64,000 nt of DNA from Mycobacterium sp. 050128 (GCF_036409155.1 NZ_JAZGLW010000001.1:3348001-3412000), one strand, 5' to 3'. Positions 48,920 through 58,316 are shown, counted from the first letter of the stretch. Numbers and translations are program-made. Notes: generated from the letters alone by a model not told the origin.

Positions 48920-49765
48920 TCAGCTTTTCAAAAATGCAGCGGTGACTGCGTTGAATAGTTCGGCGCGCTCCCACTGCACCCAGTGCCCGGTGCGCGCAGC
49001 GAGCAGGACGTCGGCGTTGGGCATCCGGTCTGCCAGCATCGCGGCGCCGCCGGGTTTGTTGACCTTGTCGTCACGCCCCCAGATGATCAGCGTTGGCGTC
49101 GTGAGACTGCCGAGTCTGCGGTCGCGGGTGAAGTCCATTCGCCACAGGGTGCGTAAACCGGATGGGCGTTGCAGGGGAGGGTCGGCAACGACCTCGGGAT
49201 CGATCGACGCCTGGTAGCGGGACTCGATCAGCGCGTCGGGCACCGCGTCCGCGTCGTGCACCAGGTAGGAGCGGATGAACGTGCGCAGCTTCTGTCGGCT
49301 CGGTCCGTCGCCGCCGTAGTACGCCAGCAGATTTCGCAACCCCTCGCTGGGCAGGCCGCGGGTCGTTCCGATGCCACCGGGACCCATCAGCACAAGCTTG
49401 TCGACTCGGTCCGGAGTATCTAGGGCCAGTCGCAGAGCGCACGAGCCGCCGTAGGAATTTCCGACCAGATGCGCATGGCCGATGCCGAGCTCGTCGAGCA
49501 TGCCCCGGATGTGATCGGCGAGGTATCCGAACGGATCTCGGCGGTCGACGCCCTTGGTGGAGCGGCCATAGCCCGGCATGTCCGGAACGAGGACGCGGAA
49601 GTCTGCGGCGAGCGCGTCGACGTTGCGCGCGTAATTCGACATACCCGAGGCGCCCGGGCCACCGCCGTGCAGCAGGACGACGGCAGGGCCGGTGCCGCTC
49701 TCGGCGACGAAGATCTCTTTTCCGTTGACACACACGGTGCGTTCGGTGATGGTGCCGATACTCAT
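48920..49765 (-). CDS. Meta-cleavage product alpha/beta hydrolase (C-C bond hydrolase, MhpC/HsaD/BphD-like)
   Basis: A 281-aa alpha/beta hydrolase. Oxyanion segment LLHGGGPGASG; nucleophile Ser104 in GNSYGG; catalytic Asp at 232/233 (IIWGRDDKVNKP); His261 in RTGHWVQWE. The HGGGPGA stretch and size are those of the C-C hydrolases that split ring-fission products into 2-hydroxypenta-2,4-dienoate and an acid. It lies between the hydroxylase and the dioxygenase of the same pathway, 8 nt from each. Confidence 0.93.
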   Translation of the reverse strand: MSIGTITERTVCVNGKEIFVAESGTGPAVVLLHGGGPGASGMSNYARNVDALAADFRVLVPDMPGYGRSTKGVDRRDPFGYLADHIRGMLDELGIGHAHLVGNSYGGSCALRLALDTPDRVDKLVLMGPGGIGTTRGLPSEGLRNLLAYYGGDGPSRQKLRTFIRSYLVHDADAVPDALIESRYQASIDPEVVADPPLQRPSGLRTLWRMDFTRDRRLGSLTTPTLIIWGRDDKVNKPGGAAMLADRMPNADVLLAARTGHWVQWERAELFNAVTAAFLKS

Positions 49766-49773
49766 TGTTCTCC

Positions 49774-51321
49774 TTAAGATTTGAAGCCGGCCGGCGGCGG
49801 GGGCAAGGGTTGGCGATCACTGGCGCCGGCGTAGACGAAGCCGTCGGGCCGAACGGCCACCACCGCGGCGCCCTTCTTGCCGAGCCAGGCGATGAGCGAC
49901 CCGTCGTTGTCGACCACGCAGTCCGCACGCGGAATACTCCCGGGTGAGGTGACCTGCAGGACGGGCACGCCCGCCGCCCGCCAGTCCGGGCACTGCGCGG
50001 CGCGCCCGGTGTGCAGCACGGTCCAGCGGCCGCCGATCACGTCATCGAGACGAACGTTGTCGCCCTTTTCGTCGAGGATGCAAGGTTGCGGGATGAGCCA
50101 GCCGACGGCCCCGTTTCCGTTGTGCGCCAGCAGACCGTCACGGTAGCGCGCGTCGGGCAGCCAGCGGTGATTGCGCAACCAGCTGAGGAAGTACGGCACC
50201 TTGCTCGCCGTACGGAAGAGATGATTGCGGACGGTTGCCCGGAACCGATTCCGCTGAATGATGAGGTTGCCGGTCTTGACCGCGCGGTTGGTCACCTCTT
50301 TGACATGTGGCAGGCGCTCGGCCTGGTAGCTGTCGAGCACGGATTCCGGCAGCGACCCGTTCAGCACGGCCCCGAGCTTCCAGCACAGGTTCCCCACATC
50401 GCGCACGCCCGCGCACATACCCTGGCCGATCCACGGCGGCATCGCGTGTGCGGCGTCGCCGGCCAGGAAGATCCGGCCCGCGCGCCATCGGTCGGCAAAG
50501 CGGACATGGTGGCTGTAGCAGGCGAAGCCGAGGATCCGCACATTCTGCGGAGATATTCCCTGGCGGCTCAACACCTTCCAGATCGCCTCCTCGTTGAGGA
50601 AGTCGTTCTCGTCCTCCTCGTCACGCACCGGGAACTCCCAGCGGTGGTGTCCTAGCGGGGTGGGGCAGTCGACGGTCGGCCGGTCGGGGTTGCAGTGGAA
50701 CCGAAGCCGGTCGTGGCCGGGCCATTCCTCGAGCACTTTGGTGTCGATGACGATCCAGCGCTCGGCGTAGGTCCGGCCGCTGAACCCGACACCCAGCTGG
50801 GCACGAATGGCGCTTGACCCGCCGTCGGCGGCGATCACATAGGAGGCACGAATCCGGCGGAAATCGTCGGTGGTGAGGTCGGCCAGCATCAATTCGACCC
50901 CGTCCTCCTGGGGGATGAGCCGCAGACATTCGTGGTTGAGCAGGACGGACACGTTGGGGAAGCGGTCGACCCCTTCGCGCAACACCGTCTCCAGCGCGGG
51001 TTGATAGATGAACTGCTGCGGCGGGTGACCGTTGCCCCGCGACACGGGCGTCAGCCTGACGAACGGCACGCCGTTGGCGTCGACGAACGCCGCCCCGGAG
51101 CCGGGCTGCATATCGGCGTTGAGGCGATCGGCCAGCCCGACCTGCTGCCAGATGCGAACGACTTCCTCGTCGGTGGAGATGGCGCGGGCACGGGCATAGA
51201 TGTTGGGGTCGCGTTCCACCACCACGACATTGAGGCCGAGTTGGCCTAGCAGGTTCGCCGCGGTGCAGCCGACCGGGCCGTAACCGACGATCGCCACGTC
51301 ATAGGTTTTTTGGTCTTTCAT
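49774..51321 (-). CDS. FAD-dependent aromatic hydroxylase, MhpA-like
   Basis: A 515-aa group A flavin monooxygenase. GYGPVGCTAANLL (dinucleotide-binding), the DG motif in VIAADGGSSAIR, and the GD motif in GRIFLAGDAAHAMPP are all present, and a thioredoxin-like C-terminal extension completes the MhpA/PheA layout. The closest functional type is 3-(3-hydroxyphenyl)propionate hydroxylase, which makes a catechol from a phenol using NADH and O2. First gene of the minus-strand operon, divergent from the TetR gene. The exact phenolic substrate is unknown. Confidence 0.9.
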   Translation of the reverse strand: MKDQKTYDVAIVGYGPVGCTAANLLGQLGLNVVVVERDPNIYARARAISTDEEVVRIWQQVGLADRLNADMQPGSGAAFVDANGVPFVRLTPVSRGNGHPPQQFIYQPALETVLREGVDRFPNVSVLLNHECLRLIPQEDGVELMLADLTTDDFRRIRASYVIAADGGSSAIRAQLGVGFSGRTYAERWIVIDTKVLEEWPGHDRLRFHCNPDRPTVDCPTPLGHHRWEFPVRDEEDENDFLNEEAIWKVLSRQGISPQNVRILGFACYSHHVRFADRWRAGRIFLAGDAAHAMPPWIGQGMCAGVRDVGNLCWKLGAVLNGSLPESVLDSYQAERLPHVKEVTNRAVKTGNLIIQRNRFRATVRNHLFRTASKVPYFLSWLRNHRWLPDARYRDGLLAHNGNGAVGWLIPQPCILDEKGDNVRLDDVIGGRWTVLHTGRAAQCPDWRAAGVPVLQVTSPGSIPRADCVVDNDGSLIAWLGKKGAAVVAVRPDGFVYAGASDRQPLPPPPAGFKS

Positions 51322-51341
51322 GTCGGCCCCTTCGCCGCTTG

Positions 51342-51365
51342 TTAATGTAGTGCTCCATACAGTAA
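51342..51365. promoter_or_regulatory. Inverted repeat in the hydroxylase/TetR divergent gap, candidate operator
   Basis: TTAATGTA (51342-51349) and TACAGTAA (51358-51365) are complementary at seven of eight positions with an 8-nt centre. The site lies 21 nt before the hydroxylase start and about 40 nt before the TetR start, the expected place for a local TetR repressor controlling both arms. Confidence 0.65.
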
Positions 51366-51405
51366 GCTTTTGTCACGTGACCGTCAACACCCCGAGGGAG
51401 GCACC

Positions 51406-52053
51406 GTGACGACAGGCACCGACGCAGGCGAACCTCGCGCCCGCAGACGCACCCGCGCCAACGGCGAACAGTCGCGCGAACGCATCCTGGATGCGGCGAC
51501 CGAGGTCGCCACCGAACGCGGTTACGAAGGCACGACGATCTCGCTGGTCAGCAAGAAAAGCGGCCTGCCCCCGACCTCGATCTATTGGCACTTCACCGAC
51601 AAGGACGACCTGATAGCCGCGGTCATCGAGCGAAGTTTCGGCCGGTGGCTGGCCGCGCTGGATCTGCCGGGCGAGGCGATGGTCCGCGAGCGGGTGGTCG
51701 ACCTCGGCACGCAGGTGGCCAAGGCGCTACTTGATGCGCCCGACTTCATCCGCCTGGGGCTGATGCTCGCGCTGGAGCGTCGCCCCGTCGAGCCGCGGGC
51801 CCGGGAGATGTTCCTGCAGGTGCGCGACCGGGCCTTTCACCGATTCGAGACGATCGTGCGCGATGTCGCACCCGACCTCGATCAGGACAGCGTGCGGCTG
51901 CTGACCACGTACGCGATCGCCGGTGCCGACGGGCTGTTCATCGCCAAGGAGGTCGGTGGCGACTCGGTTGACCTGATCAAGCTGTTCGAACTGCATGCCC
52001 GTCTGGTCTTCGACTCGGCGACTCAGCTCTTACAATCCGGGGATCTCAAATGA
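51406..52053 (+). CDS. TetR-family regulator of the aromatic cluster
   Basis: A 215-aa regulator. The N-terminal helix-turn-helix is RERILDAATEVATERGYEGTTISLVSKKSGLPPTSIYWHFTDKDDL, and the rest is an all-helical effector domain. GTG at 51406 after GAGGGAGG is chosen over the TTG at 51370. Its stop overlaps the ATG of the hydratase gene by 4 nt, so regulator and lower-pathway enzymes share a transcript. It probably represses both divergent operons until an aromatic or ring-cleavage ligand binds. Confidence 0.9.
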   Translation: MTTGTDAGEPRARRRTRANGEQSRERILDAATEVATERGYEGTTISLVSKKSGLPPTSIYWHFTDKDDLIAAVIERSFGRWLAALDLPGEAMVRERVVDLGTQVAKALLDAPDFIRLGLMLALERRPVEPRAREMFLQVRDRAFHRFETIVRDVAPDLDQDSVRLLTTYAIAGADGLFIAKEVGGDSVDLIKLFELHARLVFDSATQLLQSGDLK

Positions 52054-52847
52054 CCAATGTGATCGCTGAGGACCCCCAGCTGGACGTGGCGGCTCAGCGG
52101 TTGTACGCCGCACAGGTGAGCGCCAACCCCATCCCGCCGCTGACCGACTCGTACCCCAATCTCGATGTGGCTCAGGCATATTGGGTGCAGCGCCGCAATC
52201 TGGCCCGTCACGTCGGTGCGGGCGCGCAGGTGCGCGGCCACAAGATCGGGCTGACCTCGGCACCGATGCAAACTCTGTTGGGGGTCCATGAGCCGGACTT
52301 CGGCTACGTCCTGGACACGATGATGCTGGCCGACGGGGCGACGGTGCCCAGGGGCGATTTCTGCGCGCCGCGGGTGGAGCCCGAGGTGGCGTTTCTGCTG
52401 CGGGCGCCGCTGCGCGGGCCGGGGGTGACGGTCGACGAGGTGCTGGCGGCCACCGAAGCAGTGGCCGCAGCGCTGGAAGTCGTGGACAGCCGCATCGCCG
52501 ATTGGCGGATTACTTTGGCGGACACCGTCGCCGACAACGCCAGCTCCGGTGCGGTGGTACTGGGCAAATGGGTGCCGATGTCCGACGCGCCTGCGCTGCG
52601 CGCCACCACCGCGGCGCTGTACTGCAACGATGCGCTCGTCGAAACCGGGCAGGGCACCGCCGTGATGGGTGATCCGGCTGTGGCCGTCGCTTGGCTGGCC
52701 AACGCGCTGTCCGAGTACGGAACCGCAATCGAGGCCGGACAATTCGTGATGTCCGGCTCCTACACGACAGCCGCGTTTGTTGAGGCCGGTGACCGAGCAT
52801 CCGCCACGATCACCGGCCTCGGCGCGGTCGGCCTCAGTTTCGCGTAG
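52050..52847 (+). CDS. 2-hydroxypenta-2,4-dienoate hydratase (MhpD/HsaE/BphH-like)
   Basis: A 265-aa protein of the fumarylacetoacetase-type hydratase family: [21 protein letters not shown], and metal-site residues in [12 protein letters not shown]. It hydrates 2-hydroxypenta-2,4-dienoate to 4-hydroxy-2-oxovalerate. Translationally coupled to the TetR gene upstream; the dehydrogenase follows after 16 nt. Confidence 0.93.
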   Translation: MTNVIAEDPQLDVAAQRLYAAQVSANPIPPLTDSYPNLDVAQAYWVQRRNLARHVGAGAQVRGHKIGLTSAPMQTLLGVHEPDFGYVLDTMMLADGATVPRGDFCAPRVEPEVAFLLRAPLRGPGVTVDEVLAATEAVAAALEVVDSRIADWRITLADTVADNASSGAVVLGKWVPMSDAPALRATTAALYCNDALVETGQGTAVMGDPAVAVAWLANALSEYGTAIEAGQFVMSGSYTTAAFVEAGDRASATITGLGAVGLSFA

Positions 52848-52863
52848 ATCGAAAGGAAACCCC

Positions 52864-53811
52864 ATGACCGGTGCAGCTTTTCCGGTGGCGATCATCGGGT
52901 CGGGCAACATCGGCACCGACCTCATGCTCAAGATCCTGCGCAGCGGGGGACCGCTGACTATGGCAGCGATGATCGGTGTCGACCCGGCTTCTGACGGGCT
53001 GGCACGGGCGAAACACTCTGGTGTGCTGACATCTTCGGAGGGGGTCGACGGGTTACTCGCCCTCCCCGGCTTCGATGACATTCGGTTGGTGTTCGACGCC
53101 AGCTCTGCCGAGGCCCACCTGAGGCACTGGGAGGCGTTGCGTCACACCGGTGTACGACTGCTCGACCTCACCCCGGCTGCCATCGGCCCATTCTGCGTTC
53201 CGGTGGTCAATCTCGAAGACCACATAGACGCGCCGAACCTCAACATGGTGACGTGTGGCGGGCAGGCAACGGTGCCGATCGTGGCCGCGGTCAACCAAGT
53301 TGCGCCGGTGTCCTACGCCGAGATCGTGTCGGCGATCTCGTCCAGGTCGGCCGGGCCCGGCACCCGTGCGAACATCGACGAGTTCACCGAGACCACCTCC
53401 ACCGCTTTGCAAGTCGTCGGCGGAGCCCAACGAGGCAAAGCGATGATCGTCCTCAACCCGGCCGAACCGCCGATCCTGATGCGCAACACGGTGTACTGCC
53501 TGGTCGAGGGCGACTGCGACCACGTCGCCGTCGAGGCGGCCATCGCAGCGATGGTCGAGCGGGTCCAGCGTTACGTGCCCGGATACCGGCTCAAACAGCC
53601 GGTGCAGTTCGAGTCTTTCGGTCCGGACAACGCGCTCTACATTTTCGAGACGGGGAAGTTCATCGGCACCAGGATCACCGGCCTGCTGCAGGTGACGGGC
53701 GCCGCCGATTACTTGCCCGCCCATGCCGGAAACCTCGACATCATGACATCGGCGGCACTGGCGACCGCGAAAAGCATTGCGGCACATGCGACGAAGAAGG
53801 TGGGTGTCTGA
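52864..53811 (+). CDS. Acylating acetaldehyde dehydrogenase (MhpF/HsaG/BphJ-like)
   Basis: A 315-aa CoA-acylating aldehyde dehydrogenase: NAD-binding GSGNIGTD at residues 12-19 and catalytic Cys131 in [11 protein letters not shown]. It converts acetaldehyde channelled from the aldolase to acetyl-CoA. AAAGGAAACCCC precedes the ATG at 52864; the upstream frame extension inside the hydratase gene is not used. It forms a complex with the product of the next gene. Confidence 0.95.
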   Translation: MTGAAFPVAIIGSGNIGTDLMLKILRSGGPLTMAAMIGVDPASDGLARAKHSGVLTSSEGVDGLLALPGFDDIRLVFDASSAEAHLRHWEALRHTGVRLLDLTPAAIGPFCVPVVNLEDHIDAPNLNMVTCGGQATVPIVAAVNQVAPVSYAEIVSAISSRSAGPGTRANIDEFTETTSTALQVVGGAQRGKAMIVLNPAEPPILMRNTVYCLVEGDCDHVAVEAAIAAMVERVQRYVPGYRLKQPVQFESFGPDNALYIFETGKFIGTRITGLLQVTGAADYLPAHAGNLDIMTSAALATAKSIAAHATKKVGV

Positions 53812-53813
53812 CC

Positions 53814-54842
53814 ATGGGTAGCACTGAGACTGAGCGGCTCTACATCAGTGACGTTACCCTGCGTGACGGGATGCACGCGGTGCGCCACCAATACAGTCTG
53901 CGGCAGGTCACCGACATCGCGGCAGCGCTGGACGCCGCGGGTGTGGACTCGATCGAGGTCGCTCACGGCGACGGGCTCGGCGGGTCCAGCTGCGTCTACG
54001 GGTTTGGTGCACACACGGATTTGGAGTGGATCGAGGCGGTCGCCGCTGTGGTGCGCCGCGCTAAGATCGCGACCCTGGTACTGCCGGGAATCGGTACCAT
54101 CCGAAATCTCGCCGCGGCGCACCGGGCGGGTGCCAGCGTGGTGCGGGTCGCCACCCACTGCACCGAGGCCGACATTGCGGCACACCACATCTCGGCCGCC
54201 CGCGACATGGGCATGGACACCGTCGGCTTCCTGATGATGAGCCACATGGCAACCCCCCAGGCGCTGGCTGAGCAGGCCGCCTTGATGGAGGGCTTTGGCG
54301 CCGGCTGTGTGTACGTCGTCGATTCCGGCGGCGCAATGACCATGAGGGATGTCGCCGAGCGTGTCAACGCGGTGCGCCAAAAGCTTTGTCCAAAAACAGA
54401 AGTCGGAATCCACGCCCACCACAACCTGTCGCTGGGTGTGGCGAATTCGATGGTGGCCGTCGAGCATGGGTGTCGCCGCGTCGACGCGTCACTGGCCGGT
54501 ATGGGTGCAGGTGCGGGCAACGCCCCACTGGAGGTCTTCATTGCCGCCGCTACCCGCATGAATTGGCGGCACGCATGCGATCTCAACGCCCTCGAGGATG
54601 CCGCCGACGACCTGGTTCGCCCACTGCAGCAACGTCCGGTGCGCGTCGATCGCGAGACGCTCACCCTCGGCTATGCCGGTGTGTACTCCAGCTTCCTGCG
54701 GCATGCGGAGGCGGCGGCCGAACGCTTCGGTGTCGACGCACGAACGCTTCTCGTCGAGGCCGGGCGTCGTGGGATGGTCGGTGGGCAGGAGGACATGCTC
54801 GTCGACATCGCCCTGGACCTGTCGGGCGCGACTGCGCATTGA
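53814..54842 (+). CDS. 4-hydroxy-2-oxovalerate aldolase (MhpE/HsaF/BphI-like)
   Basis: A 342-aa DRE-TIM metallolyase. [16 protein letters not shown] carries the catalytic Arg and metal Asp, and [14 protein letters not shown] the HxH metal site. It splits 4-hydroxy-2-oxovalerate into pyruvate and acetaldehyde, the latter passing to the dehydrogenase through a tunnel. ATG at 53814 is two bases after the upstream stop. A longer in-frame ORF reaching back to 53253 is a reading-frame artefact. Confidence 0.95.
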   Translation: MGSTETERLYISDVTLRDGMHAVRHQYSLRQVTDIAAALDAAGVDSIEVAHGDGLGGSSCVYGFGAHTDLEWIEAVAAVVRRAKIATLVLPGIGTIRNLAAAHRAGASVVRVATHCTEADIAAHHISAARDMGMDTVGFLMMSHMATPQALAEQAALMEGFGAGCVYVVDSGGAMTMRDVAERVNAVRQKLCPKTEVGIHAHHNLSLGVANSMVAVEHGCRRVDASLAGMGAGAGNAPLEVFIAAATRMNWRHACDLNALEDAADDLVRPLQQRPVRVDRETLTLGYAGVYSSFLRHAEAAAERFGVDARTLLVEAGRRGMVGGQEDMLVDIALDLSGATAH

Positions 54843-54868
54843 CCTTCGCCGCAAGGGCTTCGGCAATT

Positions 54869-56134
54869 TCATGCCTCGTCCAGCACGGGAAAGAGCAATT
54901 CCTGGGCCAGCAACTGCAGAGCTGCTGCGACCGGGATCGCCACCAGCGCTCCAACTACGCCCAGCCACGCCGCGCCCAGGAGCACGGCGACTACGGTGAC
55001 ACCGGCCGGTACTCGCACGGCGCGACCAATGATCTTGGGCGTCAGTAGATAATCCTCGCCAAGCCGGAAGCCCATGTAGAAGGCGACAGTCGCGACGGTG
55101 ACGGGGATGGAGACGCTGAGTGCAACGGCGGCGACGATGAAGCCCCCGACGGTTGAGCCGTAGGGGAAGAGGTCCAAGACGGCCACGACCACGCCCAGCA
55201 GGACTGCGTAGGGGATATCGAGCAGCAGACACCATACGAATGTCGCGAACCCCGCGATGACCGAAGTCAGCACATTCCCAAACAGATATGCGCCGAACTT
55301 GGCCACCACCTCGTCACCGATCAGGATCGCGCGTGGCCGCCGGGAGTTGGGCACGAGTCGGTAGAAGCCCGCGCGGATGCGTCGCATATCGGCGAGGAAG
55401 TACACGGTAAGCATGGCCACGATACCGACGTGGGACACGACCCCGAACACCTGCGAACCCGTCCGCACGATCCCCGTGACGGTGAAGCGGCCGGATCCGT
55501 TGACCGTCTCGGTGATTCGCTGTTGCAGGTGGACGCGCTCGTCGATCCGGCCGATCAGCGACGAGCGGTCGTGGGCGTGCTGCAGGTAATGCGGCAGCTG
55601 CTCGGCGAGCTGGCGCGCCTCCTGTACGAGCGGGGGAATGGTGGCGGCCAACGTCCCGGCAGTTAGCGCGAGCACCAGGGTCACGACGACGGTCACGGCC
55701 GCCCAGCGCGGCAACTTTCGGTTGACCAGCCACGACACCGCGGTCTCAAGTCCGAGCGCGAAAAACATTGCGACGCTGATCAACAACAACACCGATGACA
55801 TCGATCCAAGCACGCGCACCGCGCCATACGTCACGGCCACGCCGGCCGATGCGGTCAACCCGACGACAAATGGGGAGCGCCGGTCGAACCGCTCACCACG
55901 CCGGCCAAATCGGTGCTCGCCGGAACGCAATTGCGCGGCGCGCAGTTCGGCGTCGGCGATCGGTCCCTCGTCATCGCTGTGCGGCTGACCGACCAAGGGG
56001 TGATGACCTCGATCGTCGAGGTGGTGCCGTGGCTTTGCGTTGTCAACCACGTGTGCCCGTACGCGAGGATCGCTGTGCCCTTCTTGGTGATCACCGCTCA
56101 TCGCCGGAGTCTGTAGCCCCGATTCGTGATGCAC
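54869..56134 (-). CDS. AI-2E family membrane protein
   Basis: A 421-aa polytopic membrane protein of the AI-2E/PerM family. About 75 polar N-terminal residues are followed by several hydrophobic segments, the first two around residues 88-135, a soluble helical part (LVQEARQLAEQLPHYLQHAHDR), and the conserved FLADMRRI...FYRLVP and DLFPYGSTVGG regions. Family members include exporters and sodium/proton antiporters. The start may be 56134 or the ATG at 56101. It converges on the aldolase gene. No link to the aromatic pathway is evident. Confidence 0.85.
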   Translation of the reverse strand: MHHESGLQTPAMSGDHQEGHSDPRVRAHVVDNAKPRHHLDDRGHHPLVGQPHSDDEGPIADAELRAAQLRSGEHRFGRRGERFDRRSPFVVGLTASAGVAVTYGAVRVLGSMSSVLLLISVAMFFALGLETAVSWLVNRKLPRWAAVTVVVTLVLALTAGTLAATIPPLVQEARQLAEQLPHYLQHAHDRSSLIGRIDERVHLQQRITETVNGSGRFTVTGIVRTGSQVFGVVSHVGIVAMLTVYFLADMRRIRAGFYRLVPNSRRPRAILIGDEVVAKFGAYLFGNVLTSVIAGFATFVWCLLLDIPYAVLLGVVVAVLDLFPYGSTVGGFIVAAVALSVSIPVTVATVAFYMGFRLGEDYLLTPKIIGRAVRVPAGVTVVAVLLGAAWLGVVGALVAIPVAAALQLLAQELLFPVLDEA

Positions 56135-56224
56135 AAGGGGACTTTGTGCCCTACGTCGGGAATTCCGCGCAAGCGCACACTATGTCCTGTTGGTATGCCG
56201 ACAAGCTGGCTTTAGGAGCTGAGC

Positions 56225-56821
56225 ATGACCATCTTGCAGACGCCAGAAGTTTTTCGTAACGCGTGGAAAACGGTGATCGCCTCGGGGCTGATGGCCCTGG
56301 CCTTGGGTGTTGTGATTTTGATCTGGCCCGGTAAATCGATCCTTGTCGCGGCAGTGTTATTCGGCGCATACCTGCTGATATCGGGGATAGGGCAGATCGC
56401 TTTCGCGCTGGCGCTCGACGTCACCGTCGGCAGCCGGGTTCTCATGCTCATCAGCGGGGCGCTGTCGGTGGTGCTAGGAGTTTTGGCTTTCCGCCACTTC
56501 GGCGGCGGCTTTGCCGTGATGTTGTTGGCGATCTGGATCGGCGTCAGCTTCATATTCCAAGGCGTATCGGAAGCCGTGCTGGCGATTAGCCATTCCGAGC
56601 TGCCGGGGCGAGGGTGGCATACGTTTCTGGGCATCCTCACGGCGATTGCCGGGATGATCGTGCTCACTTGGCCATTCGACAGCATCGTCATGCTGGCGAC
56701 CGTCACCGGGGCATGGCTGGTCGTCATCGGAATTTGTCAGATCATTTGGGCATTCCAAGCACGCAGGACGGTCGAGCACACGGCGCAAGGAATTCAGCGC
56801 CTGGCAGGCGCCGCCCGCTAG
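56225..56821 (+). CDS. HdeD-like (DUF308) membrane protein
   Basis: A 198-aa protein with about six hydrophobic segments arranged in repeats (VVILIWPGKSILVAAVLFGAYLLISG and IAGMIVLTWPFDSIVMLATVTG), the HdeD/DUF308 fold linked in enterobacteria to acid resistance. The role in mycobacteria is unknown. ATG at 56225. It stands alone, divergent from the AI-2E gene with 90 nt between. Confidence 0.85.
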   Translation: MTILQTPEVFRNAWKTVIASGLMALALGVVILIWPGKSILVAAVLFGAYLLISGIGQIAFALALDVTVGSRVLMLISGALSVVLGVLAFRHFGGGFAVMLLAIWIGVSFIFQGVSEAVLAISHSELPGRGWHTFLGILTAIAGMIVLTWPFDSIVMLATVTGAWLVVIGICQIIWAFQARRTVEHTAQGIQRLAGAAR

Positions 56822-56906
56822 TTCCCGGGCGATCAGCGGCACTAGGTCGAAAGATGCTGTGCCGCAAGGCTTACTTCCCTCATCCTCGCGATAAAGGAGG
56901 CGTGCC

Positions 56907-57158
56907 GTGCCTGATCTGATCCGCCCCACCCGAGAGGTCATCGAGGAACACCGCGCGATTGGGCATGTCGACGATCCCCGAGTGTCGTGTAGCTGCGGGG
57001 CAAAAGAAGTGTCCGATCACTCCGGCCACGTCGCGGAGCAGAGTCTCGACCGGTTGAGCCTCAAGCCCGAATCGGTCGATCACGCGAAGAACAGAATCCG
57101 CTACGCGACAGCGTGGCTGGATTGGGAGCTGACCAAAGCCGAAGGCGCGCAGTGCTGA
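56907..57158 (+). CDS. Small hypothetical protein with CSC motif
   Basis: An 83-aa protein behind one of the strongest ribosome sites in the window (AAAGGAGG, six bases before the GTG). The central VSCSCGAKEVSDHSGHVAE holds two Cys and two His, which could bind a metal, and the C-terminus is an amphipathic helix ending in WDWELTKAEGAQC-type sequence. I do not recognise the family. Codon use matches the neighbours. Confidence 0.65.
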   Translation: MPDLIRPTREVIEEHRAIGHVDDPRVSCSCGAKEVSDHSGHVAEQSLDRLSLKPESVDHAKNRIRYATAWLDWELTKAEGAQC

Positions 57159-57212
57159 TCGGTCGTTGCGCAATCTTGCGTTCGACTGGCCGGCACCTTC
57201 ACCGACCGCCTG

Positions 57213-57791
57213 TCAACGGGGGCGTGGGCGCTGAAAAACGGTGTTGTTGTTACCCGTCTTATTGATCGTTGGCGACCCGGAGTGGTAAGCGATCGCGTTG
57301 TCGTCGCCGAAGGCACTGATGATGTCGGCACTGTCGACGGTGACATGGTTTGCACTTCCGGCGACGTCCAGCCTGCGACAGTGGCCGGTGACCGTGTACG
57401 TATTGTTGTCGCCTTCCAGCCTCAGGCTTCCGTCGTTGCAGTCGATCGTGTCCTTCGCGCCGGCGTTGATCATGGTGAGATTTCCTTGGACTGTGGTGCC
57501 GGAGTAATGACCCAACAGGGCCGCTATCGCGAACGCAGCCGCGAACGCGCCCACCAGTACCACCCGACCTCGCGGCGTGTTCGCTAGTCTCGCGACGCCC
57601 GCAAACCACCGCCACCACGTTCCCCCCAGTAAGCGGTCTGCGCCCCGGCCGCTGTTGTTCGACATACCGGACGGCTGCGCAGCACCCCTTGACGACTGCG
57701 CAGCACCCCTTGACGGCTGCCCGGTGCCGCGCTCCAGGTCGCGTATGTATTCCTCAGGATCTCGTTTCTCCGGGTCTTCTTTCGGGGCCAT
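57213..57791 (-). CDS. Membrane-anchored DUF3060 protein
   Basis: A 192-aa protein. The cytosolic N-terminus contains a duplicated SRGAAQ segment, then one membrane segment (VVLVGAFAAAFAIAALLGHY, about 80-100), then an extracytoplasmic beta-rich DUF3060 domain built of short NNTY/NHVT-type repeats (GDNNTYTVTGHC, GSANHVTVDSADII, GNNNTVF). Such domains resemble small right-handed beta solenoids in secreted mycobacterial proteins. Function unknown. Confidence 0.8.
   Translation of the reverse strand: MAPKEDPEKRDPEEYIRDLERGTGQPSRGAAQSSRGAAQPSGMSNNSGRGADRLLGGTWWRWFAGVARLANTPRGRVVLVGAFAAAFAIAALLGHYSGTTVQGNLTMINAGAKDTIDCNDGSLRLEGDNNTYTVTGHCRRLDVAGSANHVTVDSADIISAFGDDNAIAYHSGSPTINKTGNNNTVFQRPRPR
57673..57714. 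repeat. 21-bp tandem duplication in the DUF3060 gene
   Basis: GGCTGCGCAGCACCCCTTGA followed by C, then GACTGCGCAGCACCCCTTGA followed by C: two 21-bp units differing at one base, encoding the repeated S(S/P)SRGAAQ. In-frame. Confidence 0.85.
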
Positions 57792-57850
57792 TGCTCAATA
57801 ATCCGCTCTGCGGTTCAGTTTTGGAGTCGTCGCGTCGAGGTCGCGACAGT

Positions 57851-58144
57851 TCACGGCCAGGGGAAGCCGGGTGCCGGTGGGGGTACGTCGGCCGGATTGG
57901 CCTCCTCGAAGTGATACACCGGGCCGGACGGGCCGCTGGTCACGGTGACGGCGAACCAGTGGCACACACTCAAATCAAATCCCGGCGGTATCGGAACGGT
58001 GTATCCCCATTTCTGGCCGGGGCAGTAATGCCAATAGGACGGCCCGGCCTGGGCAGGTGCGGCCAGACCCAGGCCGGCCACGGCCACGCCACCGGATATC
58101 AGCGCGCCCGCGACGATTCGACCTAAGGTGCGAGGTGTATTCAT
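57851..58144 (-). CDS. Small secreted protein
   Basis: A 97-aa protein. The start at 58144 gives a classical signal peptide (NTPRTLGRIVAGALISGGVA ... APAQA) cleaved before GPSYW. The mature part is about 65 aa with two Cys (HYCPGQKWG and SVCHWFAV), likely one disulfide, and a proline-rich end. It resembles the many short exported mycobacterial proteins of unknown role. Confidence 0.78.
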   Translation of the reverse strand: MNTPRTLGRIVAGALISGGVAVAGLGLAAPAQAGPSYWHYCPGQKWGYTVPIPPGFDLSVCHWFAVTVTSGPSGPVYHFEEANPADVPPPAPGFPWP

Positions 58145-58253
58145 CAGTAGACCTTTCGCTGCCAATTGCGCCGTACATCACGGCAATCCATTACCGAAAT
58201 TCTGGCTATCGCGGGCGGCTACCGATCCCAAATTAAGTCCAGAATTACTTTGT

Positions 58254-58266
58254 AGACGGACCGTCT
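58254..58266. promoter_or_regulatory. Perfect palindrome upstream of the second P450, candidate operator
   Basis: AGACGGACCGTCT is a 13-nt perfect palindrome (6+1+6) 51 nt before the P450 start. AGAC...GTCT sites are typical of TetR-family operators. A possible -10 (TATAGG, near 58283) follows at a spacing that would put the palindrome across the -35 region. No regulator gene is adjacent. Confidence 0.55.
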
Positions 58267-58316
58267 CGCCGCATACTGCTTCTATAGGCAGCCACTCGTC
58301 CGCAGGAGAGGCCACG

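Noticed and set aside
53253..53813. Long N-terminal extension of the aldolase frame
   Set aside because: It lies within the acetaldehyde dehydrogenase gene; the true start at 53814 gives the family's normal N-terminus.
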